A stretch of DNA of 64,000 nucleotides from Neobacillus soli NBRC 102451 (lineage in GTDB: Bacteria > Bacillota > Bacilli > Bacillales > Cytobacillaceae): assembly GCF_001591665.1 (NCBI RefSeq), contig NZ_BCVI01000005.1, forward strand, positions 1 through 64,000, in the 5' to 3' direction. The notes under the pieces are model-generated. The model was not told the origin of the DNA, did no database searches, and worked only from the letters and a program-made list of their open reading frames with translations. Numbering within the stretch: position 1 is the stretch's first letter; the number at the start of each line of letters is the position of its first letter. The translations under genes and the position numbers were made by a program. This document shows positions 34,302-43,969 of this stretch, in pieces.

Positions 34302-34469
34302 TTACCACCTTGCCAACTCAAATAATAAATAAAAAACGAACGGAATGCCTGCCCATTTTATTAAGGAAAACAACGTATTGATTATCTTTTCAAATAGTCG
34401 AAGGGTGTGACTATCCTCCTTATTAACGTCTTCCATCCATGCCTCAAACTTTAATTGTATATTGGACAT
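34302..34469 (-). CDS. Small membrane protein, 55 aa
   Basis: ATG at 34469 lies behind GAGGAGAGATAAA. The C-terminal half is a transmembrane helix (KWAGIPFVFYLLFELA); the N-terminal half is amphipathic (SNIQLKFEAWMEDVNKED). It converges on yodN with only six bases between the stops. Family not recognised. Confidence 0.6.
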   Translation of the reverse strand: MSNIQLKFEAWMEDVNKEDSHTLRLFEKIINTLFSLIKWAGIPFVFYLLFELARW

Positions 34470-34659
34470 TTTATCTCTCCTCAAGTGTTCTTTTTAACAG
34501 CCTATGCTTGTCCAATCAAAAAAAGACATCTTCTTTTCCAGAAAATAATATGTTCGAAATAATACGGTTTTATACCGAATCAAATAGTGATTCCTTTCCA
34601 AAGTAAATAGCATGAAAAAGCCATGTACATCATACATTCTCTAAAAAGGGGGCGATGCT

Positions 34660-34833
34660 ATGAGAGAAATTCAAGTATTTATTGATACAGAGGAGATTGC
34701 CGAATTTTTCTTTCATGAGCTTGTAAAAAGGGGATACGTTCCTAGTGAAGAAGAATTAGAAGAAATCGCAGATATAACCTTTGAATATTTGGTTGAAAAG
34801 AGCATTATCGACGAAGAAGATGAGGATGAATAG
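34660..34833 (+). CDS. yozD: YozD family protein, 57 aa
   Basis: ATG at 34660, after GGGGGCGATG, gives REIQVFIDTEEIAEFFFHEL...EEIADITFEYL and an acidic tail, matching YozD. It neighbours yodN and yodL as in B. subtilis. Role unknown; short, acidic, helical, cytoplasmic. Confidence 0.85.
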   Translation: MREIQVFIDTEEIAEFFFHELVKRGYVPSEEELEEIADITFEYLVEKSIIDEEDEDE

Positions 34834-35006
34834 TGAATCCTTAAATCAAGAAGAGGAAAAAGATCCCTTCTTTATATATTAGATTTTTAATAATTCTTAA
34901 AAAAGATATTAATCGACAAAAATAGTGGATATTCTACAGAGGATTCGACAAAGCGCATCGCTAATTATTAGAGTAGACAAATAATTCTAATAATTGGAGG
35001 TAAATG

Positions 35007-35315
35007 ATGATCAAAGTATTAACAAATAGAGCATGTATTCAATATGATGTGACGATCTTTCAAACTCCAAAGTACCGAGAGAATAAAGGGTTTAAAGAGG
35101 TCTATCGTGTAACAATCCCAGCGAATAGCCGTGAGCAGTGTTTACAGGAAACCTTTAGCATCTTTAATGTGACCGACAGAATTCCAGTAAATTATCAGGG
35201 CAGATTTCTTTCAACAGGAGATATTATTTTAATTGATGAAGGCCGAGGCGGCCAATATTATTACCAATTGAAGCCTGGTGGTTGGTTCCCTATTAATCGA
35301 ATAATCATACGCTGA
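35007..35315 (+). CDS. yodL: YodL family protein
   Basis: About 102 residues; YDVTIFQTPKY, VYRVTIPAN, FSIFNVTDRIP and RFLSTGDIILIDEG reproduce the YodL signature in order. Two adjacent ATGs exist; the second (35007) has the better distance from GGAGGT. Beta-rich, soluble, function unknown. A terminator follows. Confidence 0.9.
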   Translation: MIKVLTNRACIQYDVTIFQTPKYRENKGFKEVYRVTIPANSREQCLQETFSIFNVTDRIPVNYQGRFLSTGDIILIDEGRGGQYYYQLKPGGWFPINRIIIR

Positions 35316-35326
35316 ATGTTATTTTC

Positions 35327-35358
35327 AAAAAACCTAAGGAATCCCTTAGGTTTTTTTC
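35327..35358 (+). terminator. Terminator of yodL
   Basis: AAAAAACCTAAGG (35327-35339) pairs with CCTTAGGTTTTTT (35344-35356). Confidence 0.9.
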
Positions 35359-35361
35359 TGC

Positions 35362-35490
35362 TTACCTCTTTCGTCCGCCTGTTGCATTATGCTCTTTTGC
35401 ATGTGCATCATGCTCTGCCGCAATTGCCTCTGCAGGTATGTGATTATTTTTCTTAGGTGAATTGGTTCGGCTTCGATGTTTTTTACCCAT
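35362..35490 (-). CDS. Small basic His-rich protein, 42 aa
   Basis: On the reverse strand AAAAGGAGGAAGAATGATA precedes ATG at 35490, opening MGKKHRSRTNSPKKNN...AAEHDAHAKEHN...GRKR. Size, charge and strong ribosome site resemble the minor small spore proteins of Bacillus, though it is not one I can name. It shares the yodL terminator region. Confidence 0.65.
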   Translation of the reverse strand: MGKKHRSRTNSPKKNNHIPAEAIAAEHDAHAKEHNATGGRKR

Positions 35491-35643
35491 TATCATTCTT
35501 CCTCCTTTTAAATCTAGAAATAGCTTCCCACAAATTTAACAAATCATGTCTTTTTCAATGAAAGGTTTTTCATTAAAAATTGTTTATGATATAGTGTCTA
35601 TGGTACGGACTAACTGTACTTACTTTTGATAGGGGGTTAATTT

Positions 35644-36348
35644 ATGAGCGTACATATTGGTGCCAAAGAAAATGAAATTGCGGAGACGGTATTGCTGCCT
35701 GGGGACCCGCTTCGGGCAAAATATATAGCAGAGACCTTTTTAGAAGACGCGAAATGTTATAACGAAGTTCGGAATATGTTTGGCTACACGGGTACGTATA
35801 AAGGGAAAAGAATTTCTGTTCAAGGAACTGGAATGGGCGTCCCGTCCATATCGATTTATGTAAATGAATTGATGCAAAGCTATCATGTCCAAAATCTAAT
35901 TCGAGTCGGTACTTGCGGCGCGATTCAAAAGGATGTTAAGGTTCGCGACGTTATTTTGGCGATGACCAGTTCCACTGATTCGAACATGAACCGGCTTACC
36001 TTTGGGCATGTTGATTTTGCCCCGACTGCAAACTTTGAATTACTGAAACATGCCTATGATGCGGGGATTGCCAAAGGACTTAATTTAAAGGTAGGAAATA
36101 TCTTTACGGCTGATTCGTTCTATAATGACAACGCAGACCTTGAAAAATGGGCTAAATATCAGATACTTGCGATCGAAATGGAAACCACAGCTCTCTATAC
36201 TTTAGCCGCTAAATTTGGCCGCAAGGCTCTTTCGGTTCTTACTGTCAGCGATCACATCTTAACTGGTGAAGAGACGACAGCTGAAGAAAGACAAGTGACC
36301 TTTAATGATATGATTGAGGTTGCTTTAGAAGCTGCATCTAAAGAATAA
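35644..36348 (+). CDS. deoD: Purine nucleoside phosphorylase DeoD-type
   Basis: Phosphorolysis of purine (deoxy)nucleosides to base and (deoxy)ribose 1-phosphate; hexameric cytoplasmic enzyme. 234 residues with the family motifs [34 protein letters not shown] and a catalytic-loop SDH (TVSDHIL). ATG follows GATAGGGGG. Place next to yodL and ctpA as in B. subtilis, with a copper ATPase gene intervening here. Confidence 0.95.
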   Translation: MSVHIGAKENEIAETVLLPGDPLRAKYIAETFLEDAKCYNEVRNMFGYTGTYKGKRISVQGTGMGVPSISIYVNELMQSYHVQNLIRVGTCGAIQKDVKVRDVILAMTSSTDSNMNRLTFGHVDFAPTANFELLKHAYDAGIAKGLNLKVGNIFTADSFYNDNADLEKWAKYQILAIEMETTALYTLAAKFGRKALSVLTVSDHILTGEETTAEERQVTFNDMIEVALEAASKE

Positions 36349-36357
36349 TGATGTTTC

Positions 36358-36382
36358 CCCCTTCCTATGGAAGGGGTTTTTC
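36358..36382 (+). terminator. Terminator of deoD
   Basis: CCCCTTCC (36358-36365) pairs with GGAAGGGG (36369-36376), then TTTTT. Confidence 0.9.
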
Positions 36383-36443
36383 CATTTTAGGAGGAACAAC
36401 GCTAGGTAATGGAGAATTTATTTAAACAAGCGAGGTGAGTAAA

Positions 36444-38636
36444 ATGAAAGAGCAGCTCAAAATAGATATAACGGGAATGACCTGTGCCGCCTGTTCAACC
36501 AGAATCGAGAAGGTATTGAATAAAATGAACGGTGTTGAAGCGAATGTCAATTTGGCGATGGAGAATGCAGCTATTTCGTATGATGAAGATGTAGTTTCTA
36601 GTCATGATATCATATCCAAAATTGAAAAACTTGGTTATGGTGCAACAGAAAAGGTCCAGAGGGAGACAAAACAGCAATATAAGGAAGAAGAAATGAAACA
36701 GAAGAAACACAAATTTTTCCTTTCAGTGATTTTGTCCCTTCCGCTTTTGTATACGATGCTAGCTCACTTGCCCATCGATACGGGAATACCTATGCCACAG
36801 ATTTTAATGAATCCCTGGTTTCAATTACTATTAGCAACGCCGGTGCAGTTTTATATTGGCGGCCAGTTTTATGTTGGTGCCTTTAAAGCCCTTAAAAATA
36901 AGAGTGCTAATATGGATGTACTTGTCGCGTTAGGAACATCAGCTGCCTACTTCTACAGTCTTGCGGAAGGAATCAAAACAATTGCAAACCCCTTTTATAT
37001 GCCACATCTTTATTTTGAAACAAGTGCAGTATTGATTACCTTAATCCTTTTGGGTAAATTATTTGAAACCTTGGCAAAAGGAAGAACAACGATAGCGATT
37101 TCCAAACTATTAAACCTACAGGCAAAAGAAGCAACAGTAATTAGAGAAGGGAAGGAATTTCAAATCTCGATTGAAGATGTGAAGGTTTCTGATCGATTAT
37201 TAGTAAAACCTGGGGAAAAAATTCCTGTTGATGGTCAAGTAATCTTAGGGCAATCATCTGTTAATGAATCGATGATAACGGGTGAATCCATACCAGTAGA
37301 GAAATCTGTTGGTGATAGCTTAATTGGCTCAACCATAAATAAGAATGGAACCTTAACAATGAAAGCGACAAAGATTGGTAAAGATACAGCCCTTGCTGGT
37401 ATTATAAAGATTGTTGAGGAGGCTCAAGGCAGTAAAGCGCCAATTCAACGAATTGCCGATACCATTTCTGGTTACTTTGTACCAGTTGTTGTCGTCATCG
37501 CCTTGTTTACCTTTTTAATTTGGTACTTATTTGTAGACCCAAGTGATTTCCCATCCGCACTGGAGACAGCGATTGCGGTTCTGGTTATTGCTTGTCCTTG
37601 TGCACTTGGGCTTGCCACACCAACCTCAATCATGGTTGGGACTGGAAAAGGGGCTGAAATGGGTATTCTTTTTAAAGGCGGTGAGCATTTGGAAAGGGCC
37701 CATAAGATCAATGCGATTGTTCTTGATAAAACGGGTACTATTACAAAAGGGCAGCCAATTGTTACTGATTTTATAGCTTTTCAAGAGGAGAAAAAAGTAA
37801 TCCAATATCTAGTATCCGCCGAGAAATCTTCTGAACACCCCCTGGCTGAGGCCATTGTGAAGTATGGGATGGAAAAGAGGTCAAGCACTCTTCCTGTCAA
37901 ACGGTTTAGGGCTATACCTGGTTATGGAATTGAAGCAAAGATAAACGATGATGAAATATATGTTGGTACTCGTAAGTTGATGGATTTAAAAAGTATTGCT
38001 CATACCGATATTGAAAAGGACCTGCTCCGCTTTGAAAACGAAGGGAAAACGGCAATGTACATTGCTATTAATTCAACCATTATGGGAATCGTTGCAGTGG
38101 CGGATACGGTAAAGGAAACGGCAAAACTGGCGGTTCGGGAATTAAACCAATTGGGTATCGATGTTTATATGCTGACAGGTGATAATGAACGGACCGCAAA
38201 GGCGATTGCCGCAAAGGTGGGAATTAAAAATGTTATTGCCGAAGTCCTTCCGGAGGAAAAGGCCAATCATGTGAAAAAACTACAGCAAAAGGGAATGGTC
38301 GTTGCAATGGTTGGGGATGGAATAAATGATGCACCAGCCTTAGTAGTAGCTGATATTGGAATTGCCATTGGCACGGGGACAGATGTTGCAATCGAAGCAG
38401 CCGATATTACAATACTTGGCGGGGAACTGACCTTAATTCCAAAAGCAATGGCATTAAGTAAAACGACTATGAAAAATATTCGTCAAAATCTTTTCTGGGC
38501 GCTCATTTATAACTCTGGAGGGATCCCTATCGCTGCATTAGGATTTTTAGCACCATGGGTCGCCGGAGCAGCAATGGCATTTAGTTCAGTGTCTGTCGTC
38601 ACTAACTCACTACGCCTAAAGCGAGTGAAGATATAA
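36444..38636 (+). CDS. copA: Copper-exporting P1B-type ATPase
   Basis: Pumps Cu(I) out of the cell. One N-terminal heavy-metal domain (GMTCAACS, about residue 12), eight predicted membrane helices, the metal site CPC in IACPCALG, the phosphorylation loop DKTGT, the HP dipeptide in SSEHPLAEA, and GDGINDAP. 730 residues. B. subtilis CopA has two metal-binding domains; only one is present here. ATG at 36444 follows GCGAGGTGAG. No csoR or copZ is adjacent, so its copper control must lie elsewhere or in the upstream region. It sits between deoD and ctpA. Confidence 0.95.
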   Translation: MKEQLKIDITGMTCAACSTRIEKVLNKMNGVEANVNLAMENAAISYDEDVVSSHDIISKIEKLGYGATEKVQRETKQQYKEEEMKQKKHKFFLSVILSLPLLYTMLAHLPIDTGIPMPQILMNPWFQLLLATPVQFYIGGQFYVGAFKALKNKSANMDVLVALGTSAAYFYSLAEGIKTIANPFYMPHLYFETSAVLITLILLGKLFETLAKGRTTIAISKLLNLQAKEATVIREGKEFQISIEDVKVSDRLLVKPGEKIPVDGQVILGQSSVNESMITGESIPVEKSVGDSLIGSTINKNGTLTMKATKIGKDTALAGIIKIVEEAQGSKAPIQRIADTISGYFVPVVVVIALFTFLIWYLFVDPSDFPSALETAIAVLVIACPCALGLATPTSIMVGTGKGAEMGILFKGGEHLERAHKINAIVLDKTGTITKGQPIVTDFIAFQEEKKVIQYLVSAEKSSEHPLAEAIVKYGMEKRSSTLPVKRFRAIPGYGIEAKINDDEIYVGTRKLMDLKSIAHTDIEKDLLRFENEGKTAMYIAINSTIMGIVAVADTVKETAKLAVRELNQLGIDVYMLTGDNERTAKAIAAKVGIKNVIAEVLPEEKANHVKKLQQKGMVVAMVGDGINDAPALVVADIGIAIGTGTDVAIEAADITILGGELTLIPKAMALSKTTMKNIRQNLFWALIYNSGGIPIAALGFLAPWVAGAAMAFSSVSVVTNSLRLKRVKI

Positions 38637-38792
38637 ACATTAACTTTTCTTTGTAAATTTTATAAAAAAGATGTTATTCTAATCACTAAGGGTTTAAACT
38701 TTTATATATTTGAAAATAGCTTCTGAAAATTTGAAAAATTAACTCGCTGTAACTGAAGCTATCAGTGGGTACATTTCTAATTTTTATGGTTA

Positions 38793-40274
38793 ATGAAAGT
38801 GGTGAAGGCTTTGGATGAAGAGAAAGTTGAACAGGAACAACCAGCAGAAAACAAATTGAGTTATATTCGGTTGAAAAAATTTCACTTTATAATGCTGTTG
38901 TTTTTGGTTGTTTTTCTGTCTGCGGGGATTACAACATTTGCCCTTGCATTTGGAAAAGGAAAGGTAGTACAAGTTAACACGGAACGGCCGGAATTTAATA
39001 AACTCTATGAAGCCTTTGATACATTAAAGAATAAGTATTATAAGGAGCCAAATCAAAAAAAGCTTATTAATGGCGCTATTAACGGTATGGTTGAGGCGCT
39101 CGATGACCCATACTCTGATTATATGAGTAATGAGGAAGCAACAAGTTTTCACAGCAGTATTTCTTCTTCCTTTGAAGGGATTGGTGCTGAAATTCAGGAA
39201 AAGGACGGACACATTGTCATCGTTTCACCGATAAAAGGCTCTCCTGCTGAAAAAGCCGGCTTAAAACCGAATGACATGATTATGTCTGTGGATGGAAAAA
39301 GCCTTCAGGGCATGAATTCTACCCAAGCGGTAACATTGATACGCGGGAAAAAAGGTACGAAGGTTGAGTTGTCTATTCAACGTCCTGGTATGGATGCTCC
39401 CATGACTGTGCCAATTGTCCGCGATGAGATTCCAATCGAAACTGTTTATGGTGAAATGGTTGGGGATGGTATTGCGAAGGTGCAAATTACTAGTTTTTCA
39501 AACAATACATCCAAGGAACTTGTTACAACCTTGAATGATTTACAAAAGAAGGGCATGAAAGGTCTAGTTTTAGACTTGCGCCAAAATCCTGGGGGCTTAT
39601 TAGAACAAGCTGTAACTATTACCAGCATGTTCGTTCCTAAAGGAAAGATTATTGTAAAAGAAGAAGATCGGAATGGAAAGATAACAGAAATCCCTTCGCG
39701 AAATGAGGGGAATCCAGACCTTCCATTAGTAGTTTTAATTGATAAAGGCAGTGCAAGTGCATCTGAAATTCTTGCCGCTGGGGTAAAGGAATCCGCTGGC
39801 ATCCCGCTTGTGGGTGAGAAGTCATTTGGAAAAGGAACAGTTCAAACGGCGGAGGATTTCAAAGATGGCTCGAATCTAAAATATACAATCGCAAAATGGC
39901 TGACACCGAATGGGAATTGGATTCATAAAAAAGGAATCAAGCCCGACGTGGAGGTAGCCTTACCTAAATATGCTGAATTACCAATTATAAATCCTGATAA
40001 GGAACTAACACTTTCTACCGCATCAACAGAGGTTCAAACAGCCCAGAAGATGTTGAAAGCGGTTGGTTACGATCCAGGCCGTGAAGACGGATTTTTCGAT
40101 GAAAAAACAAAGGCAGCCGTAAAAACCTTTCAAAAAGCTCAAAAGCTTCCAGCGAATGGTGTTTTAAAAGGCGAGTCCACCATGAAGTTAATGGATCTTT
40201 TAAGAGAAAAAATCAAAAAAAGTGATACCCAGCTGCAAAAAGCAATGGAAGTATTAAAAGGTAGAATGAAATAA
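38793..40274 (+). CDS. ctpA: Carboxy-terminal processing protease (S41)
   Basis: Membrane-anchored extracellular serine protease. One N-terminal transmembrane helix (about residues 30-53), a PDZ domain (about 105-190), the S41 catalytic domain with Ser in GSASASE and the Lys dyad in SFGKGTVQ, and a C-terminal peptidoglycan-binding domain (about 405-470). 493 residues, similar to CtpA/CtpB of Bacillus; the location near deoD and yodL favours ctpA. The start could be ATG 38793 or TTG 38811, which has a better ribosome site (GTGGTGAAGG). Confidence 0.9.
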   Translation: MKVVKALDEEKVEQEQPAENKLSYIRLKKFHFIMLLFLVVFLSAGITTFALAFGKGKVVQVNTERPEFNKLYEAFDTLKNKYYKEPNQKKLINGAINGMVEALDDPYSDYMSNEEATSFHSSISSSFEGIGAEIQEKDGHIVIVSPIKGSPAEKAGLKPNDMIMSVDGKSLQGMNSTQAVTLIRGKKGTKVELSIQRPGMDAPMTVPIVRDEIPIETVYGEMVGDGIAKVQITSFSNNTSKELVTTLNDLQKKGMKGLVLDLRQNPGGLLEQAVTITSMFVPKGKIIVKEEDRNGKITEIPSRNEGNPDLPLVVLIDKGSASASEILAAGVKESAGIPLVGEKSFGKGTVQTAEDFKDGSNLKYTIAKWLTPNGNWIHKKGIKPDVEVALPKYAELPIINPDKELTLSTASTEVQTAQKMLKAVGYDPGREDGFFDEKTKAAVKTFQKAQKLPANGVLKGESTMKLMDLLREKIKKSDTQLQKAMEVLKGRMK

Positions 40275-40276
40275 GG

Positions 40277-40312
40277 TTGAACCCAATTCCCTATGGAGTT
40301 GGGTTCAATTTT
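40277..40312 (+). terminator. Terminator of ctpA
   Basis: TTGAACCCAA (40277-40286) pairs with TTGGGTTCAA (40299-40308), then TTTT. Confidence 0.85.
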
Positions 40313-40349
40313 AATTAACAGACAATAAAAAGTTAGGGGGAAATAGAAG

Positions 40350-41279
40350 ATGAATACGGCAGAGGTTTATATTTTATCTGGATTTTTGGGTAGTGGAAAA
40401 ACTAGCCTTTTAAAACGATTGCTGGAGGATGAACGAAAGTTAGGCAGGAGAGTAGCGGTAATGATGAATGAATTAGGCAAGGTGTCGATTGATTCTGATG
40501 CTGTTACGGGTGACGATGTTGCACTAAAGGAACTGTTAGGCGGCTGCATTTGCTGTTCCATTAAGGACAAACTTGAAGCACAGCTTCAAGGATTATTTTT
40601 TGAGGAAAAACCGGATGTTATTTATATTGAGACCACTGGCGCAGCCCACCCTGTTGAGGTCCTCGATGCGATCCTTTCTCCATTGTTTGCGGACAAACTT
40701 ATGATGAAAGGTATTATAACCACGGTTGATGGCACAAGATGGATGGATAGAAAGTCACTAAACCCGCAGCTTCAGCAGCTTATCCTCGAACAGGTAAGGC
40801 ATGCAGATTTAATTATTATTAATAAAATGAATGAATTAAGAGAGGCCGACCAGGCAAAGATTACATTTGAAATTCAGGGCATCAATCAGAACGCAAGGTG
40901 TCTATTATCGAACTATTCACAAATACCCATGGACTATGTTAGAAAGCTTTCGGTAACAGTTGGAAATTCAGGGGAGGTACCCCAAAAAATAAATTTAAAT
41001 TTAACGACGTTTGTTTACCAATTTAAGACTGCAATAAGCCATACAAGGTTTGAGGAGTTTTTAAGAGGATTACCTGATTCGATTTACCGGATCAAGGGTT
41101 ATGTCAAGTTTGATTATTCAGATCAGCCTTTTTTATTTCAATTTTCATATGGGATGCCTTTGTACATGAAGGAAGAGATGAATTTGCCATTAAACCTCGT
41201 CTTTATTGGTGAAAATATTGATTGGATTGAGATTCAGGCTCAATTAGTAAATCTTGAAAAAGAAGATAAAACTCTGTAA
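40350..41279 (+). CDS. CobW family GTPase / metallochaperone
   Basis: The N-terminal G domain has P-loop GFLGSGKT, the metal-binding GGCICC (C-x-C-C) near residue 68, IETTGAAHP (Walker B region) and NKMNE (guanine specificity). A CobW C-terminal domain follows. 309 residues, ATG after AGGGGGAAA. The family loads or traffics metals, mainly zinc, under limitation; in Bacillus a YciC/ZagA-type protein has this role. No Zur box was identified upstream, so zinc control is inference. Confidence 0.85.
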   Translation: MNTAEVYILSGFLGSGKTSLLKRLLEDERKLGRRVAVMMNELGKVSIDSDAVTGDDVALKELLGGCICCSIKDKLEAQLQGLFFEEKPDVIYIETTGAAHPVEVLDAILSPLFADKLMMKGIITTVDGTRWMDRKSLNPQLQQLILEQVRHADLIIINKMNELREADQAKITFEIQGINQNARCLLSNYSQIPMDYVRKLSVTVGNSGEVPQKINLNLTTFVYQFKTAISHTRFEEFLRGLPDSIYRIKGYVKFDYSDQPFLFQFSYGMPLYMKEEMNLPLNLVFIGENIDWIEIQAQLVNLEKEDKTL

Positions 41280-41352
41280 TGGGTGAATGATAATTTCCTC
41301 TTCAGGTAACTCTTTTAATGTAACAAAAAAAACCATTAAAAGGGGGTCTTGA

Positions 41353-42174
41353 ATGAAGAGGGCAGTTTGCTTGATTGTGTTGATTTTTATTCTCCTAAAT
41401 GGTCATGGGGTTTATGCAGCATCCCATATAAGCTATAAAATAGATATGCCGAACTGGAACGAAGTGAATCATTTACTGCCAAGGTACACAAAATTCACAG
41501 TAATGGACATTGAAACCGGAAAACAATTTAAGGTGCAGAGGCGGGCCGGAAGTCACCATGCTGATGTGCAGCCTTTGACCCCAAAGGATACAAAGGTAAT
41601 GAAAAAAATATACGGGGGTAAATGGAGCTGGAAACGCCGGGCTATTATTGTTATCCATAAAGATCAATGGATAGCCGCCTCGATGCACGGGATGCCGCAT
41701 GGGGCAGGTGCATTGGAAAATAACTTTCCAGGTCACTTTTGTATTCATTTTTATGGGAGTACCACCCATCGAACCAATGCAATGGACTTTTCACATATGC
41801 TCATGATCTTAAAGGCGTCCGGAAAATTAACTGATTACTTAGGTAGTGCGAACCCATATGAGGTGATAAATGCTTATATGGCGGGATTGAAACAGCAGGA
41901 TGTCAGGATTGCTTCACAAACCTCCTTGCAAAGGATGAAATGGAAACCAATTTTAACAAAAATTGAAAATGTAAAGATAGCAAGGATGGAACTATTGCCC
42001 CCTGAAGACTTAAGAGCAGAAATTAGTTTGAATGTTCCTGTAGAAATTGATTGGTACATAGAAGGCAGAGGCAGACAAACGTTTAAAGGAGAAATTCATT
42101 TGGTGCGATTTTCGCCTTTTGATGCTTGGAAGGTGGACTCAAAGCATTTTTTAAAAGAAAACCAGCTTCGATAA
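41353..42174 (+). CDS. Secreted protein, L,D-transpeptidase-like, 273 aa
   Basis: Signal peptide at residues 1-22 (ending VYA). The mature protein has HGMPHGAGALENNFPGHFC followed by IHFYGSTTHRTN, in which a His and a Cys with another His resemble the H...C site of L,D-transpeptidases, but the standard YkuD spacing (S-x-GC-x-R) is absent. It is therefore an exported relative or unrelated protein. ATG follows AGGGGG. Alone between terminators; wall-related function is inference. Confidence 0.6.
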   Translation: MKRAVCLIVLIFILLNGHGVYAASHISYKIDMPNWNEVNHLLPRYTKFTVMDIETGKQFKVQRRAGSHHADVQPLTPKDTKVMKKIYGGKWSWKRRAIIVIHKDQWIAASMHGMPHGAGALENNFPGHFCIHFYGSTTHRTNAMDFSHMLMILKASGKLTDYLGSANPYEVINAYMAGLKQQDVRIASQTSLQRMKWKPILTKIENVKIARMELLPPEDLRAEISLNVPVEIDWYIEGRGRQTFKGEIHLVRFSPFDAWKVDSKHFLKENQLR

Positions 42175-42183
42175 TGGCTAAAG

Positions 42184-42230
42184 AAAAACACCTTTAATGA
42201 CGGGAGCCCGTTAATAAAGGTGTTTTACTT
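42184..42230. terminator. Long hairpin terminator
   Basis: AACACCTTTA pairs with TAAAGGTGTT, with an inner ACGGG/CCCGT stem, followed by TTTT. It can serve both the secreted protein gene and the converging zinc-ribbon gene. Confidence 0.85.
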
Positions 42231-42242
42231 TCATAGAAAAAA

Positions 42243-42488
42243 CTATATTGGCTGCTCGCCGAATTTGATAAAAGTACGTTCATCCTCAATTAAGCCGCAT
42301 GCGCCACATTGAATACGGTAATCCGGGCCATTGTATGGAATGTGAAAGGGTTCCAAATCGTTTTCTCCAAACTCGCGGACGACCGCGCCCGTTTGAGGAT
42401 CGAGTTTCACAGATTGGGACACTTGTTGAATGATATTAAAGCGACTTCTGTTTGTCTTACAATTGGGACATTTGTATGGGGTGGACAT
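42243..42488 (-). CDS. Zinc-ribbon protein, 81 aa
   Basis: CPNCK near residue 8 and CGACG near residue 61 form a four-cysteine zinc ribbon around a beta-rich middle. ATG follows GAAAGGAGAAAC. No named family recognised. Divergent from the 42584 gene. Confidence 0.7.
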   Translation of the reverse strand: MSTPYKCPNCKTNRSRFNIIQQVSQSVKLDPQTGAVVREFGENDLEPFHIPYNGPDYRIQCGACGLIEDERTFIKFGEQPI

Positions 42489-42583
42489 ATGTTTCTCCTT
42501 TCTTCATGTAGTTAAAATCTATTTTTTGCAATAAGGTTGTTAAATATGTAACAATGCAATGGAAGGCAAAAGGGGGGAATCAT

Positions 42584-42862
42584 TTGTTAGAAGAAAAAGT
42601 GGATTTTGCCGTTTTATTAAACGAATATCGGACAATTTGGAATAACCGTTTATTAAGGACAGAGAAAATAGGTAGTAAAGCGACTTTGCTAGAGGTAATC
42701 AAACGGGAACTGTTGGATGAAAACTCACATCCGAGAATTAGGAAAAATAAATATGAGAAATATTTTTCTGCTATAAAAAGAGTGACTGATTCCACAATCT
42801 CGTCAGATGCAAAGCTGAAGTTAATTAAAATTCATAATGAAATAATGGAAGAGCTAAGTTAG
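42584..42862 (+). CDS. Hypothetical helical protein, 92 aa
   Basis: TTG at 42584 is spaced 8 bases after AAGGGGGG; ATG at 42554 has no ribosome site. Mainly helical and charged, no motif. It ends 12 bases before the lipoprotein gene, so they probably share a transcript. Confidence 0.55.
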   Translation: MLEEKVDFAVLLNEYRTIWNNRLLRTEKIGSKATLLEVIKRELLDENSHPRIRKNKYEKYFSAIKRVTDSTISSDAKLKLIKIHNEIMEELS

Positions 42863-42873
42863 GAGAGAATAAT

Positions 42874-43365
42874 GTGAAAAAGATTATCATTATTTTTATG
42901 GCTGTACTATGTTTAAGTATCGTGGCATCATGTAGTAATCAAAAAGAAAAAGCTGACACGCTGCCTAAAATGGTAAAAGTAGACTTGTCGATAAAACCTG
43001 ATAAAGGTGAAGTAACACAACCGATTACCTTTGAAGCGAAGGTCACCCAGGGAAAGGAAATCGTAAAGGATGCGGAGGTCATCTTTGAAATTTGGCGAGC
43101 AAACGATGAAAAACATGAAAAAATGGAAATTAAACATGCCGAAAATGGAATCTACCGCCTTGAAAAAACGTTCAGCCGGGAAGGAACCTATTATATCATT
43201 TCGCACGTCACAGCTAGAGATATGCATAATATGCCAAAGAAGGAGTTTACAGTTGGAAAGCCTAGCGAGCCTGAAGATTCCAAGCATAAGGACTCTATGG
43301 ATGGAATGAACATGGACGAACACCAAGATCAAGATAATCATGATAAATCGAATAAAGGCAATTAA
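42874..43365 (+). CDS. YtkA-like lipoprotein with His/Met-rich tail
   Basis: GTG start after TAGGAGAG. N-terminal lipoprotein signal with lipobox VASC (lipidated Cys near residue 20), a YtkA/FixH-like beta-sandwich domain (about residues 35-125), and a tail rich in Met, His and Asp (MDGMNMDEHQDQ). Such tails bind copper. Anchored outside the membrane. Copper-related function is inference; copA is 4 kb upstream. Confidence 0.75.
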   Translation: MKKIIIIFMAVLCLSIVASCSNQKEKADTLPKMVKVDLSIKPDKGEVTQPITFEAKVTQGKEIVKDAEVIFEIWRANDEKHEKMEIKHAENGIYRLEKTFSREGTYYIISHVTARDMHNMPKKEFTVGKPSEPEDSKHKDSMDGMNMDEHQDQDNHDKSNKGN

Positions 43366-43381
43366 TTTCATTTACTGCTAA

Positions 43382-43412
43382 AAAGACAGCCATTGATGCT
43401 GTCTTTCTTGTT
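43382..43412 (+). terminator. Terminator of the YtkA-like gene
   Basis: AAAGACAGC (43382-43390) pairs with GCTGTCTTT (43398-43406). Confidence 0.8.
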
Positions 43413-43434
43413 AGTTGATTTCTTATATTGCAGA

Positions 43435-43896
43435 TTAATCGAAGCCAATAGGGATATTTTCTACATCTTCTTGGAGAAAGGGCATGATAATGTATAAAAT
43501 ACCATCACGGATTTCTGTTGTTATCTTGGTTACTAAGATCGGATAGGGGAGTGTTATTTCCTTTTTAAACGTTCGATTGGTACGTTCTTTTAAATAATAT
43601 TTACAATTCTGCTTTAATGCTTTAAATTCCCCGCTGATCGTTAAAAGCTGCTGATGGACAGAAATATGAAGATCCTCCTTTGCAAGACCAGGAATTTCAG
43701 CTTCAATGACAAGTTTGTTATCGTTTTCGAATAAGTCACATTTTGGGAGATATTCTTTTACCGTTGTTAAAGGAGTTTGGGAAAGGTTGGTACTTGAACT
43801 AGTTGTATGATGATCATTAAAAATTTGATTCCAAAATTTTTCTGATTGAAATTGTTGGGCCACATCCAGCCATTCCTTGAGTTTATCTACTTCCAT
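43435..43896 (-). CDS. Hsp20 / small heat-shock protein
   Basis: An alpha-crystallin domain in the C-terminal two-thirds (DLFENDNKLVIEAEIPGLAKEDLHISV and GEFKALKQ...RTFKKEITLP) and a variable N-terminus. 153 residues. ATG at 43896 follows GGGGTGA; an earlier GTG overlaps that site. ATP-independent holdase by family. Next to a second Hsp20-like gene on the same strand, so they may act in the spore or stress response. Confidence 0.9.
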   Translation of the reverse strand: MEVDKLKEWLDVAQQFQSEKFWNQIFNDHHTTSSSTNLSQTPLTTVKEYLPKCDLFENDNKLVIEAEIPGLAKEDLHISVHQQLLTISGEFKALKQNCKYYLKERTNRTFKKEITLPYPILVTKITTEIRDGILYIIMPFLQEDVENIPIGFD

Positions 43897-43969
43897 ATAT
43901 GTCACCCCTATATGTCATCACTAGTTATATCCTATTTTCTGTTAACAGGAACATTCGAAGAATTTGTTA

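Noticed and set aside
36444..38636. Cadmium/zinc ATPase instead of copper
   Set aside because: The CPC and the single GMTCAAC metal domain without a DCxxC-rich or Zn-type tail favour copper.
41353..42174. Standard YkuD L,D-transpeptidase
   Set aside because: The His and Cys are present but the family S-x-G-C-x-R spacing is missing, so only a general resemblance is claimed.
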